Assembly (NCBI GenBank): GCA_041446545.1
Contig: JBGOEJ010000002.1
Coordinates: 1 to 64,000 of the forward strand
Reading direction: 5' to 3'
DNA length: 64,000 nt
Source of the DNA: Fervidibacter canadensis
GTDB taxonomy: Bacteria > Armatimonadota > Fervidibacteria > Fervidibacterales > Fervidibacteraceae
Part shown: one piece after another, positions 7,569-15,654 of the stretch
Position numbering within the stretch: position 1 is the first letter of the stretch
Layout: every line of letters begins with the position of its first letter
Notes under the pieces: model-generated
Database searches by the model: none
What the model was told of the DNA's origin: nothing
What the model saw: the letters and a program-made list of their open reading frames with translations, nothing else
Program-made: the position numbers and the translations under genes

Positions 7569-8552
7569 GTGAAAGTAGCCATCATCGGTTGCGGTGGTCA
7601 GGGGCGCGTTCATGCCGCCGCTTACGCGCAATTGCCTCATGTGCAAATCGTCGGTTGCTGCGATGTCGTCGCCGAAAGAGCCGAGCAATTGGCGAGCCAA
7701 TATGGGGCAAAAGCCTTCACCGATTTTTGCGAAATGTTGGCGCACCTTCGCCCTGACATCGTTTCCGTGTGCACTTTGGAGGGGCAACATGCCGATGCGA
7801 CCATCGCTGCCTTGCAAGCAGGAGCCCATGTCCTTTGCGAGAAGATGTTGGCGGCGTCGTTAGACGAAGCGCGCCAGATGGTCGCTACGGCGCGTCAGGT
7901 CGGACGGCTTTTGGCGACGCAGTTTAACTACCGCCACATCCCTTCGGTTCAATGGCTCAAAAAGTTGCTGGGGGATGGCATTTTAGGCGAACCGTTGCTC
8001 GTCACCTTGCTAACGCATGGCTATTGCCACCATCATGGGGTTGATTTGCTCCGCTTTTTGTTCGGCGAAATTGTCGCCGTCCAAGCGGCACTGCGAGGCG
8101 ACAGAGCGGAAGCGCCCTATCGGGGTTGGGAGACAGGCATCAGCGACGACTTGCTTTACATCCCGTCGCGGGCGATGGGGGCTGTCCTTCACTTCTCCGA
8201 CGGTTTTTTGGGGGTGCTAAGCAGCAGCGTCCGACATCGCTTGGACGATTTCATGTTGGAGTTGCATCTTCTGACGACGAAGGGACGGCTGACTTTGCGT
8301 CGGATGCGCCAAAGCAACATTTGCGGTGAACTGGACACCAACTTGCCGTCGGCAGATGTTCCTCCCTTTCCTGAACCTGTGCCCTTTAGTGCCACTTTTG
8401 CGCCAAGCATCCATGCCTTTGTCGCTGCTGTGCAAGGCAAAGAGGTGACCGTTGCGACGGGCGAAGATGGCTTGCGGGCGATGGAAGTGGAACAAGCGCT
8501 GACCGTCGCCGCCCAAACAGGAAAAGTCGTGCCTTTGCCACCAAGCAACTAA
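7569..8552 (+). CDS. Gfo/Idh/MocA family NAD(P)-dependent oxidoreductase
   Basis: A 327-residue protein with an N-terminal Rossmann fold (VAIIGCGGQGRVHA, the GxGxxG dinucleotide site at residues 7-12) and the C-terminal alpha/beta domain of the family. The conserved catalytic-region motif reads CEKMLA near residue 92, where EKP is usual, so the Pro is replaced by Met. These enzymes oxidise or reduce sugars, inositols or cyclic polyols. The start is GTG, supported by AAGGAGG 8 bases upstream. It overlaps the convergent coiled-coil gene by four bases. One of four family members in the window; substrate unknown. Confidence 0.88.
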   Translation: MKVAIIGCGGQGRVHAAAYAQLPHVQIVGCCDVVAERAEQLASQYGAKAFTDFCEMLAHLRPDIVSVCTLEGQHADATIAALQAGAHVLCEKMLAASLDEARQMVATARQVGRLLATQFNYRHIPSVQWLKKLLGDGILGEPLLVTLLTHGYCHHHGVDLLRFLFGEIVAVQAALRGDRAEAPYRGWETGISDDLLYIPSRAMGAVLHFSDGFLGVLSSSVRHRLDDFMLELHLLTTKGRLTLRRMRQSNICGELDTNLPSADVPPFPEPVPFSATFAPSIHAFVAAVQGKEVTVATGEDGLRAMEVEQALTVAAQTGKVVPLPPSN

Positions 8553-8887
8553 AGCCCTTCCCATTCATCGCCCAACTGTTGTTTGAGGCGCGCTTTGCCC
8601 AAGACCATGCGCACCTGTTGCTCCACAAATTCGGTCAAGATTTCCTCTTCTCGCAGGACAGCGATGTAACGGCGCAGTTCCTCAATGCGCTCGTCCAAAT
8701 CGGGAAACTCGTTGATGCCCTTCGCCTTCAGTTCCAGCAACTTGTTCAAGCGCTCCTCCAGTGCCTCGCGCCATTGACGCCATTGCTCAGAGCGGGGTTG
8801 CCCTTCCAACACCTCGTCCAGCAATCGCTCAAGGAGCGCTTCGTCGTTCAGGTCAATGAGCGAAGGTGAAAACGCTCGTTCGGTCAT
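8549..8887 (-). CDS. Small helical, coiled-coil protein
   Basis: A 112-residue charged protein with predicted long helices (residues 14-105) and no membrane segment or signal peptide. Heptad-like patterning (LEERLNKLLELKAKG, LDERIEELRRYIAVLREEE) suggests dimerisation. GGAGG precedes the ATG. It is convergent with the oxidoreductase gene. I do not recognise a family. Confidence 0.6.
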   Translation of the reverse strand: MTERAFSPSLIDLNDEALLERLLDEVLEGQPRSEQWRQWREALEERLNKLLELKAKGINEFPDLDERIEELRRYIAVLREEEILTEFVEQQVRMVLGKARLKQQLGDEWEGL

Positions 8888-8925
8888 AGCCCAACCCTCC
8901 GAGGGAGGGATTTTAAGACGGGTGA

Positions 8926-9057
8926 GTGCGTTCGGAAAATCATGGGATAGGTTTTGTCGTGACTGATAGCCACTCCGACAAGAGGAGCAACCCGACGCTC
9001 CATCCGACCTTCCCTCAACCCTCTGTTGGAGTGGCTATCAGCCGCGAAGATGACAAT
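8926..9057. repeat. Family B element, copy 1
   Basis: Begins GTGCGTTCGGAAA and contains TGATAGCCACTCC (8964-8976) and its exact reverse complement GGAGTGGCTATCA (9028-9040), followed by GCCGCGAAGATGACAATG. Related copies lie at 12714 and, inverted, at 19631. It fills the first part of the 568-base gap between the coiled-coil gene and metK. Confidence 0.75.
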
Positions 9058-9140
9058 GCCTGCTGCAACGAACATCGGTTAATCAAGGCGTGATTTTCCG
9101 AGCGTCCTCAAGGCGGGTAGCGAAAAGGGGGAGGTGCCGA

Positions 9141-9146
9141 TATAAT
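9141..9146 (+). promoter_or_regulatory. -10 box of the metK leader promoter
   Basis: A perfect TATAAT lies 25 bases before the first riboswitch helix, the right place to start transcription just upstream of it. I see no good -35 hexamer at 16-18 bases; the matching region reads TAGCGA. Confidence 0.5.
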
Positions 9147-9170
9147 TGCGCTGGCGTTGGCGCTCCCACC

Positions 9171-9291
9171 CTCTCATCAAGAGTGGCGGAGGGTGAACGC
9201 GCCCGATGAAGCCCGGCAACCTGCCCGTCGTTTCGGGTAAGGTGCCCAAAGGCGTTGAGTCCTGCGAAAGCCGCAGGGCAAAAGATGAGAG
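9171..9291 (+). promoter_or_regulatory. SAM-I riboswitch (S-box leader)
   Basis: All main S-box elements are readable. P1 pairs CTCTCATC (9171-9178) with GATGAGAG (9284-9291). The core GCCCGATGAAGCCCGGCAAC follows, then the GGTGCC segment, the P4 hairpin CCTGC...GCAGG and GGGCAAAAGATGAGAG. It binds S-adenosylmethionine and shuts off the downstream gene, here metK, whose product makes SAM. The match to the consensus is strong enough to call without a search. Confidence 0.95.
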
Positions 9292-9348
9292 GAGTGGGGC
9301 AAAAGGCAAAATCGCCCTTACGGTCCCGCTCCTCTCGTTGCGGGAGCG
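9287..9348 (+). promoter_or_regulatory. Putative expression platform of the SAM riboswitch
   Basis: The 3' strand of P1 with its extension, GAGAGGAGTGGG (9287-9298), can pair over 12 positions (one G-U) with CCCGCTCCTCTC (9325-9336). The second strand can instead fold locally as CGCTCC/GGAGCG (9327-9332 with 9343-9348). These are mutually exclusive, as expected for antiterminator and terminator. No U-run follows the local hairpin, so classic intrinsic termination is not evident. Confidence 0.5.
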
Positions 9349-9455
9349 CCCCGCCGAACAAGGAGCGGTGACCGAAGGGCGACGGGTGACGCCCCTTCCG
9401 CTCCCTTGCGTGACCCCGCCCTTCCCCGCTCAACCCTCAAGGAGGTGGCGCTTGC

Positions 9456-10640
9456 ATGGCTCGTTTGCAATTGGTGGACGGCGTTACGCCTGTCGTGGAT
9501 GAGATGCCTGTGGAAATCGTGGAACGCAAGGGGAAAGGGCACCCTGATTCTCTCTGCGACGGGGCAGCCGAGGAGTTGTCCATTGCCCTCTGCGAACTCT
9601 ATCGCCGCGAAGTCGGGGCGATTTTGCATCACAATGTGGACAAGGCTGTCCTTGTCGGTGGGCATTCCGAGGCGGATTTTGGGCGTGGGCGTGTCCTTGA
9701 ACCCCTTCAGTTAGACCTCGTGGGGCGGGCGACTTTGGCATGGGACTCTTTGCGCCTTGACCCCAACGAAGCCTTTCGTGACCGCATCGTTCAATGGCTT
9801 TGCCAGCAAGTGCGTCATTTGCGCCCTGAGCATGTGGAAGTGAACTTCCGCGTCCGCCCTGGCAGTGCCGATTTACAAGCCATTTTCCGCGATGACGAAC
9901 AACCTCCCGCTGCCAATGACACCTCTTTTGCTGTCGGCTTTGCGCCCCTCAGCGAACTGGAGCGCCTTGTCTTGGAGACGGAACTTTTCCTCAACGGCGA
10001 GGAGGGCAAAGCGCGGTTTCCTCAACTGGGCGAGGACATCAAGGTGATGGGCGTTCGGGATGGGAACACCATCCGCTTGACAATTGCTGCCGCCTTTGTC
10101 GCTGGACTCACACCCGACCGCGATACCTACGAGACCGTTAAACGACAAGTGGCACGGTTTGTCGGCGAAGAGTTAGCGCCTCGCTTCACCCGCCGACGAG
10201 TGGAAGTTTTTGTCAACACCGCCGATACGGAAAGCAGCGCTTATTTGACCGTCACAGGCACCAGCGCCGAAGCAGGCGACGATGGGCAAGTGGGACGGGG
10301 CAATCGTGCCAGTGGGTTGATCACGCCCTACCGCCCGATGACTTTGGAAGCCGTCGCCGGCAAAAATCCCGTCAGCCATGTCGGCAAAGTCTACAGCATC
10401 ATGACTTCTCTGATTGCCCAACGCATCGCCGACACCATCCCTGAAGTGCGGCAGGTTTACTGTTACATGGTCAGCCAAATCGGCAAACCCATCACTGACC
10501 CGCAGGTGGTGCATGTAGAAGTTTGGGGTGTTCCTGCCTCCCGCATCGCCTCGGAAGTTCGCCGCATCGTGGACGAAGTTTTGGGCGACTGGCGCTCCAT
10601 CCGTGACGGCTTCGTCGCCCGACGATGGCGCATCTATTGA
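9456..10640 (+). CDS. metK: Methionine adenosyltransferase, archaeal type
   Basis: A 394-residue SAM synthetase that makes S-adenosylmethionine from methionine and ATP. The sequence follows the archaeal family, not the common bacterial MetK: opening ERKGKGHPDSLCDGAAEEL at residues 23-41, HHNVDKAVLVGG at 58-69, NTADTESSAYLTVTGTSAEAG-like and RGNRASGLITPYRPM later, and HVGKVYSIM. Bacterial MetK instead has GHPDKIADQISDA. The ATG has a very strong ribosome site (AAGGAGGTGG). It is the only gene directly behind the SAM-I riboswitch, which supports its function independently. Confidence 0.93.
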   Translation: MARLQLVDGVTPVVDEMPVEIVERKGKGHPDSLCDGAAEELSIALCELYRREVGAILHHNVDKAVLVGGHSEADFGRGRVLEPLQLDLVGRATLAWDSLRLDPNEAFRDRIVQWLCQQVRHLRPEHVEVNFRVRPGSADLQAIFRDDEQPPAANDTSFAVGFAPLSELERLVLETELFLNGEEGKARFPQLGEDIKVMGVRDGNTIRLTIAAAFVAGLTPDRDTYETVKRQVARFVGEELAPRFTRRRVEVFVNTADTESSAYLTVTGTSAEAGDDGQVGRGNRASGLITPYRPMTLEAVAGKNPVSHVGKVYSIMTSLIAQRIADTIPEVRQVYCYMVSQIGKPITDPQVVHVEVWGVPASRIASEVRRIVDEVLGDWRSIRDGFVARRWRIY

Positions 10641-10645
10641 CAGCC

Positions 10646-10669
10646 TGTTGCGGCTTTTAGTCCGCAACA
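10646..10669 (+). terminator. Hairpin after metK, possible terminator
   Basis: TGTTGCGG pairs with CCGCAACA around an 8-base loop, starting 5 bases after the metK stop. Only ATTTC follows in place of a U-run, so termination is a weak inference. Confidence 0.3.
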
Positions 10670-10763
10670 TTTCAACGGCAGCCACGCCACCATCGGTCAG
10701 CCGTCGGCGACCAAATTTGTCATACTTGTCTTTGCGCCAGCCAGCGAACGGGAGGCGAGAGGG

Positions 10764-12296
10764 ATGAGTTTGATGGGCGTGGATGTCGGAACGACGGGCG
10801 TCAAGGCAGTCATCTTTAGCGCCGATGGCGCTCTCCTTGGCATAGGCTACCGAGAATATCCGCTCCTCTACCCAGGTCCGCCAGGATGGGTGGAGTTGGA
10901 CAGCGAGCGAATTTGGCAGGCGACCAAAGAAGCAATCCGTCAAGCCGTCGCCCATGCTGGCAATCGCGACCCGGTAGAAGCCATCGCTATCTCCAGCATG
11001 GGTGAAACTGCCGTCCCGTTGGACGCGGGAGGCAAGCCGATGATGAACGCCATCGCCAATTTGGACACCCGCGCCGTCGCCCAAGCCCAACGCTTGGAGC
11101 AACGCTTGGGACAACAACGCGTCTTTGCCCTGACGGGTCATCCTATCCACCCGATGTATTCCGTGCCGAAGTTGATGTGGCTGAAGGACGAGCGACCCCA
11201 CTTGTTTTGGCGCCTTTGGAAGTTTCTGTGCGCCCAAGATTTCATCGCCTTCCGCTTGGGCATCAAAGACCCTGCCATTGATTGGTCATTGGCATCGCGG
11301 ACGATGGGCTTTGATGTCGTCCGAAAAGTTTGGTGTGCTGAAGTGATGCAAGCGGCGGAGTTGTCGGAAACGCTTTGGGCAAAACCGCTACCAGCGGGTG
11401 AAGCCATCGGCAATATTGACCGTCGGGTTGCCAACGAACTCGGTTTGCCTTCAAATGTTGTCATCGCAACGGGCGGACATGACCAACCTTGCGGTTGCTT
11501 GGGTTCGGGTGTCGTGCGGGAAGGTGTGGCGATGGATGCCATCGGGACGGTGGACTGCATCACTGTCGCCTTCGCCCGACCCGTCTTGACAGAAGCGATG
11601 CGCCAAAACAACTTCTGTTGCTACCCTCATGTCGCCGAAGATTTGTATGTGACCGTCACATGGAGTTGGACAGGCGGCATCTTGCTGCGCTGGTATCGCG
11701 ACAACTTCGCCAGCGAGGAGAAAGCCGTTGCCGAGCGGATGGGTGCCGATGTCTACGACCTCATCCTTGCCCAAGCCAGCAAAATCCCGACACGCCTTTT
11801 CGTTTTGCCCCACTTCACCCCGACGACAGGAACGCCTTGGATGGACACGCAATCAAAGGGCGTCATCGCTGGCTTGACGCTGAACACGACGAGGGGTGAA
11901 TTGGTGCGGGCGTTGTTGGAGGGCATCAATTACGAGATGCGGCTCAACTTGGAGTTGCTGAAGGAAGCGGGCATCATCGTGCGGGAAATCCGTGCCATCG
12001 GCGGCGGCGCTAAAAGTCGCTTTTGGCTGCAACTGAAAGCCAACATGTTCGGCGTGCCCGTCGCGGCGCTCCATGTCAGCGAAGCAGCATGTTTTGGGGC
12101 GGCATTGCTGGCGGGCAAAGCGGTCGGCAAATGGGCAAAGGTCAGCGAAGCGGCGGAGCAACTTGTCAAAGTGCGGGAGGTTTTTGAACCCGATGAAGAG
12201 GAACGCCGCCTTTACGACGAACGCTTCGCCCTCTATCGCCAGTTGTATCCGACACTTCGGGAATGGTTACACCGCCTCAGCGCTTTGCCTGCGTGA
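10764..12296 (+). CDS. FGGY family carbohydrate kinase (xylulokinase-like)
   Basis: A 510-residue two-domain sugar kinase. The phosphate loop MGVDVGTTGVKAVIF is at residues 4-18; the mid-protein ATGGHDQPCGCLGSG (about 235-249) is the usual FGGY segment after the first domain; the second domain has AIGGGAKSRFWLQLKANMFG, the FGGY signature region. Family members phosphorylate xylulose, fuculose, gluconate, glycerol and others. No isomerase is adjacent to decide the substrate. The ATG follows GGGAGGCGAGAGGG. Confidence 0.88.
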   Translation: MSLMGVDVGTTGVKAVIFSADGALLGIGYREYPLLYPGPPGWVELDSERIWQATKEAIRQAVAHAGNRDPVEAIAISSMGETAVPLDAGGKPMMNAIANLDTRAVAQAQRLEQRLGQQRVFALTGHPIHPMYSVPKLMWLKDERPHLFWRLWKFLCAQDFIAFRLGIKDPAIDWSLASRTMGFDVVRKVWCAEVMQAAELSETLWAKPLPAGEAIGNIDRRVANELGLPSNVVIATGGHDQPCGCLGSGVVREGVAMDAIGTVDCITVAFARPVLTEAMRQNNFCCYPHVAEDLYVTVTWSWTGGILLRWYRDNFASEEKAVAERMGADVYDLILAQASKIPTRLFVLPHFTPTTGTPWMDTQSKGVIAGLTLNTTRGELVRALLEGINYEMRLNLELLKEAGIIVREIRAIGGGAKSRFWLQLKANMFGVPVAALHVSEAACFGAALLAGKAVGKWAKVSEAAEQLVKVREVFEPDEEERRLYDERFALYRQLYPTLREWLHRLSALPA

Positions 12297-12301
12297 TGAC
12301 A

Positions 12302-12682
12302 TCAGCGGGAAGGCAAAACGGACACCACCTGCACCCGAAGGATGCGATTGCCTTCATCCACGAAAACGATGCGGGCGCGAAAATCGGGCAATTGCTCTTC
12401 CGCCACCCACGCATACGCCAAGACAATGATTGGGTCGCCGACTTGCACCAAGCGGGCTGCCGCCCCGTTGACGCCGACGACCCCACTACCTCGTTCGCCT
12501 TCAATCAGGTAAGTCTCAAAGCGCTCGCCGTTGTTCAAGTTCAGCACATGCACCTGCTCAAAAGGAAGCAAACCCGCTGCCTCCATCAAAGCGACATCCA
12601 GCGTCAGTGAGCCTTCATAGTGCAAGTTTGTCTCTGTCACGATGGCACGATGGATTTTGGACTTGCACATCAACCGCCACAT
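12302..12682 (-). CDS. panD: Aspartate 1-decarboxylase precursor
   Basis: A 126-residue pyruvoyl enzyme that makes beta-alanine for pantothenate and coenzyme A. The proenzyme self-cleaves between Gly24 and Ser25 (HYEGSLTLD), exactly the canonical position. KSKIHRAIVTE at 7-17 and NGAAARLVQVGD-IIVLAYA are family hallmarks. The ATG reading MWRLMCKSK is preferred over the longer frame because PanD always begins there; GGGGTGA lies upstream. It converges on the FGGY kinase, with 5 bases between. No other pan gene is nearby. Confidence 0.93.
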   Translation of the reverse strand: MWRLMCKSKIHRAIVTETNLHYEGSLTLDVALMEAAGLLPFEQVHVLNLNNGERFETYLIEGERGSGVVGVNGAAARLVQVGDPIIVLAYAWVAEEQLPDFRARIVFVDEGNRILRVQVVSVLPSR

Positions 12683-12713
12683 CGTCGGTTCACCCCGTTG
12701 TCTGACCGCCTTG

Positions 12714-12877
12714 AGTGTGTTCGGAAAGTCATGATCGGTTTTGTGCGTCGTGGTTGATAGCCACTTGAGCAATGAGCCACCCGACGCCTCCGTCGCCTTC
12801 GCTGAAAAGCCGACGCTCCCTCCGACCCTTTATTGGAGCGGCTATTAGCCGCGACAATGAACAATGTCCGCTCCAAC
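12714..12877. repeat. Family B element, copy 2
   Basis: Begins GAGTGTGTTCGGAAAGTCATG and carries TTGATAGCCACTTGAG, a CCGACGCTCCCTCCGACC block and TTGGAGCGGCTATTAGCCGC, each with a counterpart in copy 1. It ends near AACAATGTCCGCTCC, which is also found inverted in copy 3. It fills the space between panD and the hydrolase. Confidence 0.7.
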
Positions 12878-12958
12878 ACGGACAAAAATTATCGCAGCGG
12901 CTCTGGAAGTGCCGCCTCGGCTTTAAGCCAAGGTTACAGGGAAGGTGCCAAAGAAGCG

Positions 12959-13876
12959 ATGCCTGCGTTGATGGGGTTGACGGATTGGATGCAAGTTTGG
13001 TGGCAAGCCTTGATGGCGGACCTTTGGACGGCTTTTCTCAATCGCTTGGGGCAAAAAGCCCGCCAACGAGCCCCTGAAACAGTGACCGTCCATGAAAACC
13101 TTGTCTACGGGGAAGCCGAGGGGCAAGCATTGTCGCTGGATTTGTTCGTCCCGAAAGGGTCGTCGGATTTCCCTCGCTTGGCAGCCGTTGTCCTGCATGG
13201 CGGAGGGTGGTGTCTGGGCAGCAGGAAGGATGTGGCTTGGTTGGGTCATTTGTTGGCGCGGTGGGGTTTTGTCGCCGCCTGCGTCGGCTATCGGTTGGCA
13301 CCGCAATTTCGCTACCCTGCTGCCTTGCAGGATTGCCAAGCCGCTGTCCGATGGCTGCGGGCAAATGCGGAAGCATGGCACATTCGCTTTGATGCCATCG
13401 GCGCCGTCGGCATTTCGGCAGGGGGACATCTTGCCTTGCATCTTGGGTTACGGGATGACGACCGTTTTGAAATTTCCAGCAAAGTCAGCAAAGTCGTCGC
13501 TATCTTCGCCCCGACCGATTTGACAGCGCCTTACTATGTCGCTGCCGCCGAAAATTGCCCCCCTTTGATGCCCAATTTTCTGCGGGACTTTTTAGGCGCC
13601 TCTTACTTTGAAGCGCCTGAAGTGTGGCGAGATGCCTCACCCATTTTCCATGTCCATCCCGACGCAGCCCCCTGCTTTCTCCTTCAAGGCACGAAAGACC
13701 GCTTGGTGCCGCCCGACCAAGCCATCCGCTTTGTGGAGGAGATGCGAAAAGTCGGGGCGAAAGCCCACCTCGTCCTCATTGAGGGCTTGGGACATGGCTA
13801 CAGTTTGCGTCCTACCATCATGCGCCAACTGCACAACGCCCTTGAGGCTGCTTTGCAATTTCTGGCAAGCCAATGA
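12959..13876 (+). CDS. Alpha/beta hydrolase (esterase/lipase, HSL-like)
   Basis: A hydrolase of about 305 residues. The oxyanion-hole motif is VVLHGGGWCLGS and the nucleophile elbow is VGISAGGHLA, with Ser inside GxSxG; the acid and base fit GTKDRLVP and GLGHGYS near the C-terminus. This is the hormone-sensitive-lipase/acetyl esterase type. The start is uncertain: the frame is open back to 12833, but that part lies in a family B repeat and has no ribosome site, so I use the ATG reading MPALMGL, behind GGGAAGG. The stop overlaps an ATGA in front of tsaB, suggesting coupled translation. Confidence 0.75.
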   Translation: MPALMGLTDWMQVWWQALMADLWTAFLNRLGQKARQRAPETVTVHENLVYGEAEGQALSLDLFVPKGSSDFPRLAAVVLHGGGWCLGSRKDVAWLGHLLARWGFVAACVGYRLAPQFRYPAALQDCQAAVRWLRANAEAWHIRFDAIGAVGISAGGHLALHLGLRDDDRFEISSKVSKVVAIFAPTDLTAPYYVAAAENCPPLMPNFLRDFLGASYFEAPEVWRDASPIFHVHPDAAPCFLLQGTKDRLVPPDQAIRFVEEMRKVGAKAHLVLIEGLGHGYSLRPTIMRQLHNALEAALQFLASQ

Positions 13877-13896
13877 GAAAACGGAGGGCAATGGAA

Positions 13897-14655
13897 ATGT
13901 TTTGGTTGGCATTGGAAACGACCAGCGAGTGGGTGAGTGTGGCTGTCTGGGACGCAGAAAGGCACGGCGTGGTCGCCGAAGTCAGCGTCGCTGCCTACCA
14001 AACGCTGACACAACGCTTGCCCGATTTGGTGCAAGCGGCTTTGCGACAGGCGCAAACGGATTTTTCTGACCTTGACTTGATCGCTGTCTCCCTCGGTCCA
14101 GGTTCGTTCACGAGCGTGCGGGTCGGTCTCGCTTTCGCCAAGGGGTTGGCGATGGCGTTGGACAAGCCTATCATCGGCGTGCCGACACTGGGAGCGTTAG
14201 CGATGGCAGCCGATGCCGTTGAGGGCGGGTTAGTCGTGCCCGTTTTGCCTTCCCGTCCCAGCAAGCCAACGGAAGTTTACGCCGCTTTCTTTTGCGTGCG
14301 GGAGGGAAAGTTGCAGCGGGATGGCGATGATTTCGCTTGCGACTTTTCCGAGTTAGTGCGCCGACTGCAAGGACGCTCCGAACCTGTCATTACTTTCGCC
14401 GGCGTGCTGCCTGCTGGGGCGATGGCGATATTGTCATCGCTTTGTGCGGTCAAAACGGTCGCCTTGCCCTTGACACCGCAACTTCCGAGGGCGACTTTCG
14501 TCGCACAAGCGGCGTGGCAACGATGGCGGCGACACCCTCAAACTGACGACCCCATCCATCTCGTCCCTCGTTATGTGCTCCCGTCCAGTGCCGAAGAGCG
14601 AATGGGCATTCGGGTGTCACTGAGGACGCCAACGGAAGGCGAAGGGCAACAATAA
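13897..14655 (+). CDS. tsaB: tRNA threonylcarbamoyladenosine biosynthesis protein TsaB
   Basis: A 252-residue protein, the partner of TsaD in transfer of threonylcarbamoyl to A37 of ANN-decoding tRNAs. It has the ASKHA fold: LALETTSEWVSVAVW at the N-terminus and the TsaB signature SLGPGSFTSVRVGLAFAKGL at about 63-82. The C-terminal third is divergent, as usual. Three in-frame ATGs (13873, 13891, 13897) are possible; GGAGG is best spaced for the last. Its 3' end overlaps the convergent permease gene by 39 bases. TsaE of the same pathway is at 42934. Confidence 0.88.
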   Translation: MFWLALETTSEWVSVAVWDAERHGVVAEVSVAAYQTLTQRLPDLVQAALRQAQTDFSDLDLIAVSLGPGSFTSVRVGLAFAKGLAMALDKPIIGVPTLGALAMAADAVEGGLVVPVLPSRPSKPTEVYAAFFCVREGKLQRDGDDFACDFSELVRRLQGRSEPVITFAGVLPAGAMAILSSLCAVKTVALPLTPQLPRATFVAQAAWQRWRRHPQTDDPIHLVPRYVLPSSAEERMGIRVSLRTPTEGEGQQ

Positions 14656-15654
14656 CGCCGCTTGAATGACCCAAGTCAGCGCTGGCGACAATCCCAGCAA
14701 CCTTTGCAATGCCGTGCCCCCTGCGTTGATAGCGCCGAGCAAAAGGGCGGAAGGGATGAGCCCTAAAGCGTTCAGCCGAGCCATTAACGCAGCGACAATT
14801 GCCGTGTAGCCATAGCCGGGCGAAAACTTTTCAAAGAGCCGATGCGTTACGCCACACACTTCCACTGCCCCCGCCAACCCCGCCAAAGCACCGCTGAGCA
14901 ATAGGGCACTCCCCATCCCCTTCGCCGTCGCAATGCCCATCGTTTCCGCCGCCAACGGGTTAGCCCCGACGGCGCTCAGCCGAAAACCCCAAAGCGTTCG
15001 CTCCAAAACGAGGTGCAAGATGACGGCAAGGAGCAAGGCAAGGGGGAAACCCGCATGAAGGCGTGTGGGTGGCAGGAGCGCAGGCAATTGCGCCGACGGA
15101 GCAAGCAAGTCGCTTTGCGGCAACACGCCTGCTGACTCTTTGAGCACAGAGTGAACGGCGGCGCCGACCAAAGCGGCGGCGACGAAATTCAGCAGCAGCG
15201 TGATGACGACTTCGTTGACGCCCCGCTTCACCCGCAGCCACGCAGGGATTGCCGCCCACATCGCCCCGCCCAACGCACTCATCAGCAAGGCGACGACAAG
15301 ATGCAAACCCGCAGGCAAAAGTGCCTTCGTTCCGACCGCTGTCGCTATTAGAGCGCCGACAAGCAATTGCCCTTCCGCTCCGATGTTAAAGACACCGCTT
15401 CGGAAAGCCACTGCCACGCCCAAACCCGCCATCAAAATGGGCGTCGCTTTGACGAGGGTTTCGGCGACAGCGTAACGATCCCCAAACGCTCCTTGCCAAA
15501 GGGCGCGCAACACCGCAAGGGGTGAGGCACCTGCCACCCAACCCAATCCAACCGCAACGGTCAAGCCTATGAGCAACCCGAGGGCGGGTGGCGACAAAGC
15601 GTCGGCGATGAAACGGCGCAAAGGGATTGAAACGACGGTCACGGTCGCAGCCAC
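14617..15654 (-). CDS. ABC transporter permease (nucleoside/simple-sugar type)
   Basis: A 345-residue permease with about ten transmembrane helices, of the BPD_transp_2 family (NupP/YufP-like). FRSGVFNIGAEGQLLVGALI near residues 85-104 is the strongly conserved family motif; VNEVVITLLLNFVA and NPLAAETMGIA also match. Such permeases import nucleosides or sugars with a BMP-type lipoprotein. The start is GTG and lies 16 bases inside the end of the upstream acylase gene, so the two are probably cotranscribed. The matching ATPase is at 19778 on the other strand; no second permease or lipoprotein is visible. Confidence 0.88.
   Translation of the reverse strand: MAATVTVVSIPLRRFIADALSPPALGLLIGLTVAVGLGWVAGASPLAVLRALWQGAFGDRYAVAETLVKATPILMAGLGVAVAFRSGVFNIGAEGQLLVGALIATAVGTKALLPAGLHLVVALLMSALGGAMWAAIPAWLRVKRGVNEVVITLLLNFVAAALVGAAVHSVLKESAGVLPQSDLLAPSAQLPALLPPTRLHAGFPLALLLAVILHLVLERTLWGFRLSAVGANPLAAETMGIATAKGMGSALLLSGALAGLAGAVEVCGVTHRLFEKFSPGYGYTAIVAALMARLNALGLIPSALLLGAINAGGTALQRLLGLSPALTWVIQAALLLPFAFRWRPQ

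Noticed and set aside
9359..9408. The CAAGGAGCGG hairpin as the riboswitch terminator
   Set aside because: The stem is long, but it is followed by GCGTGACCCC with no U-run, so I kept it only as leader structure.
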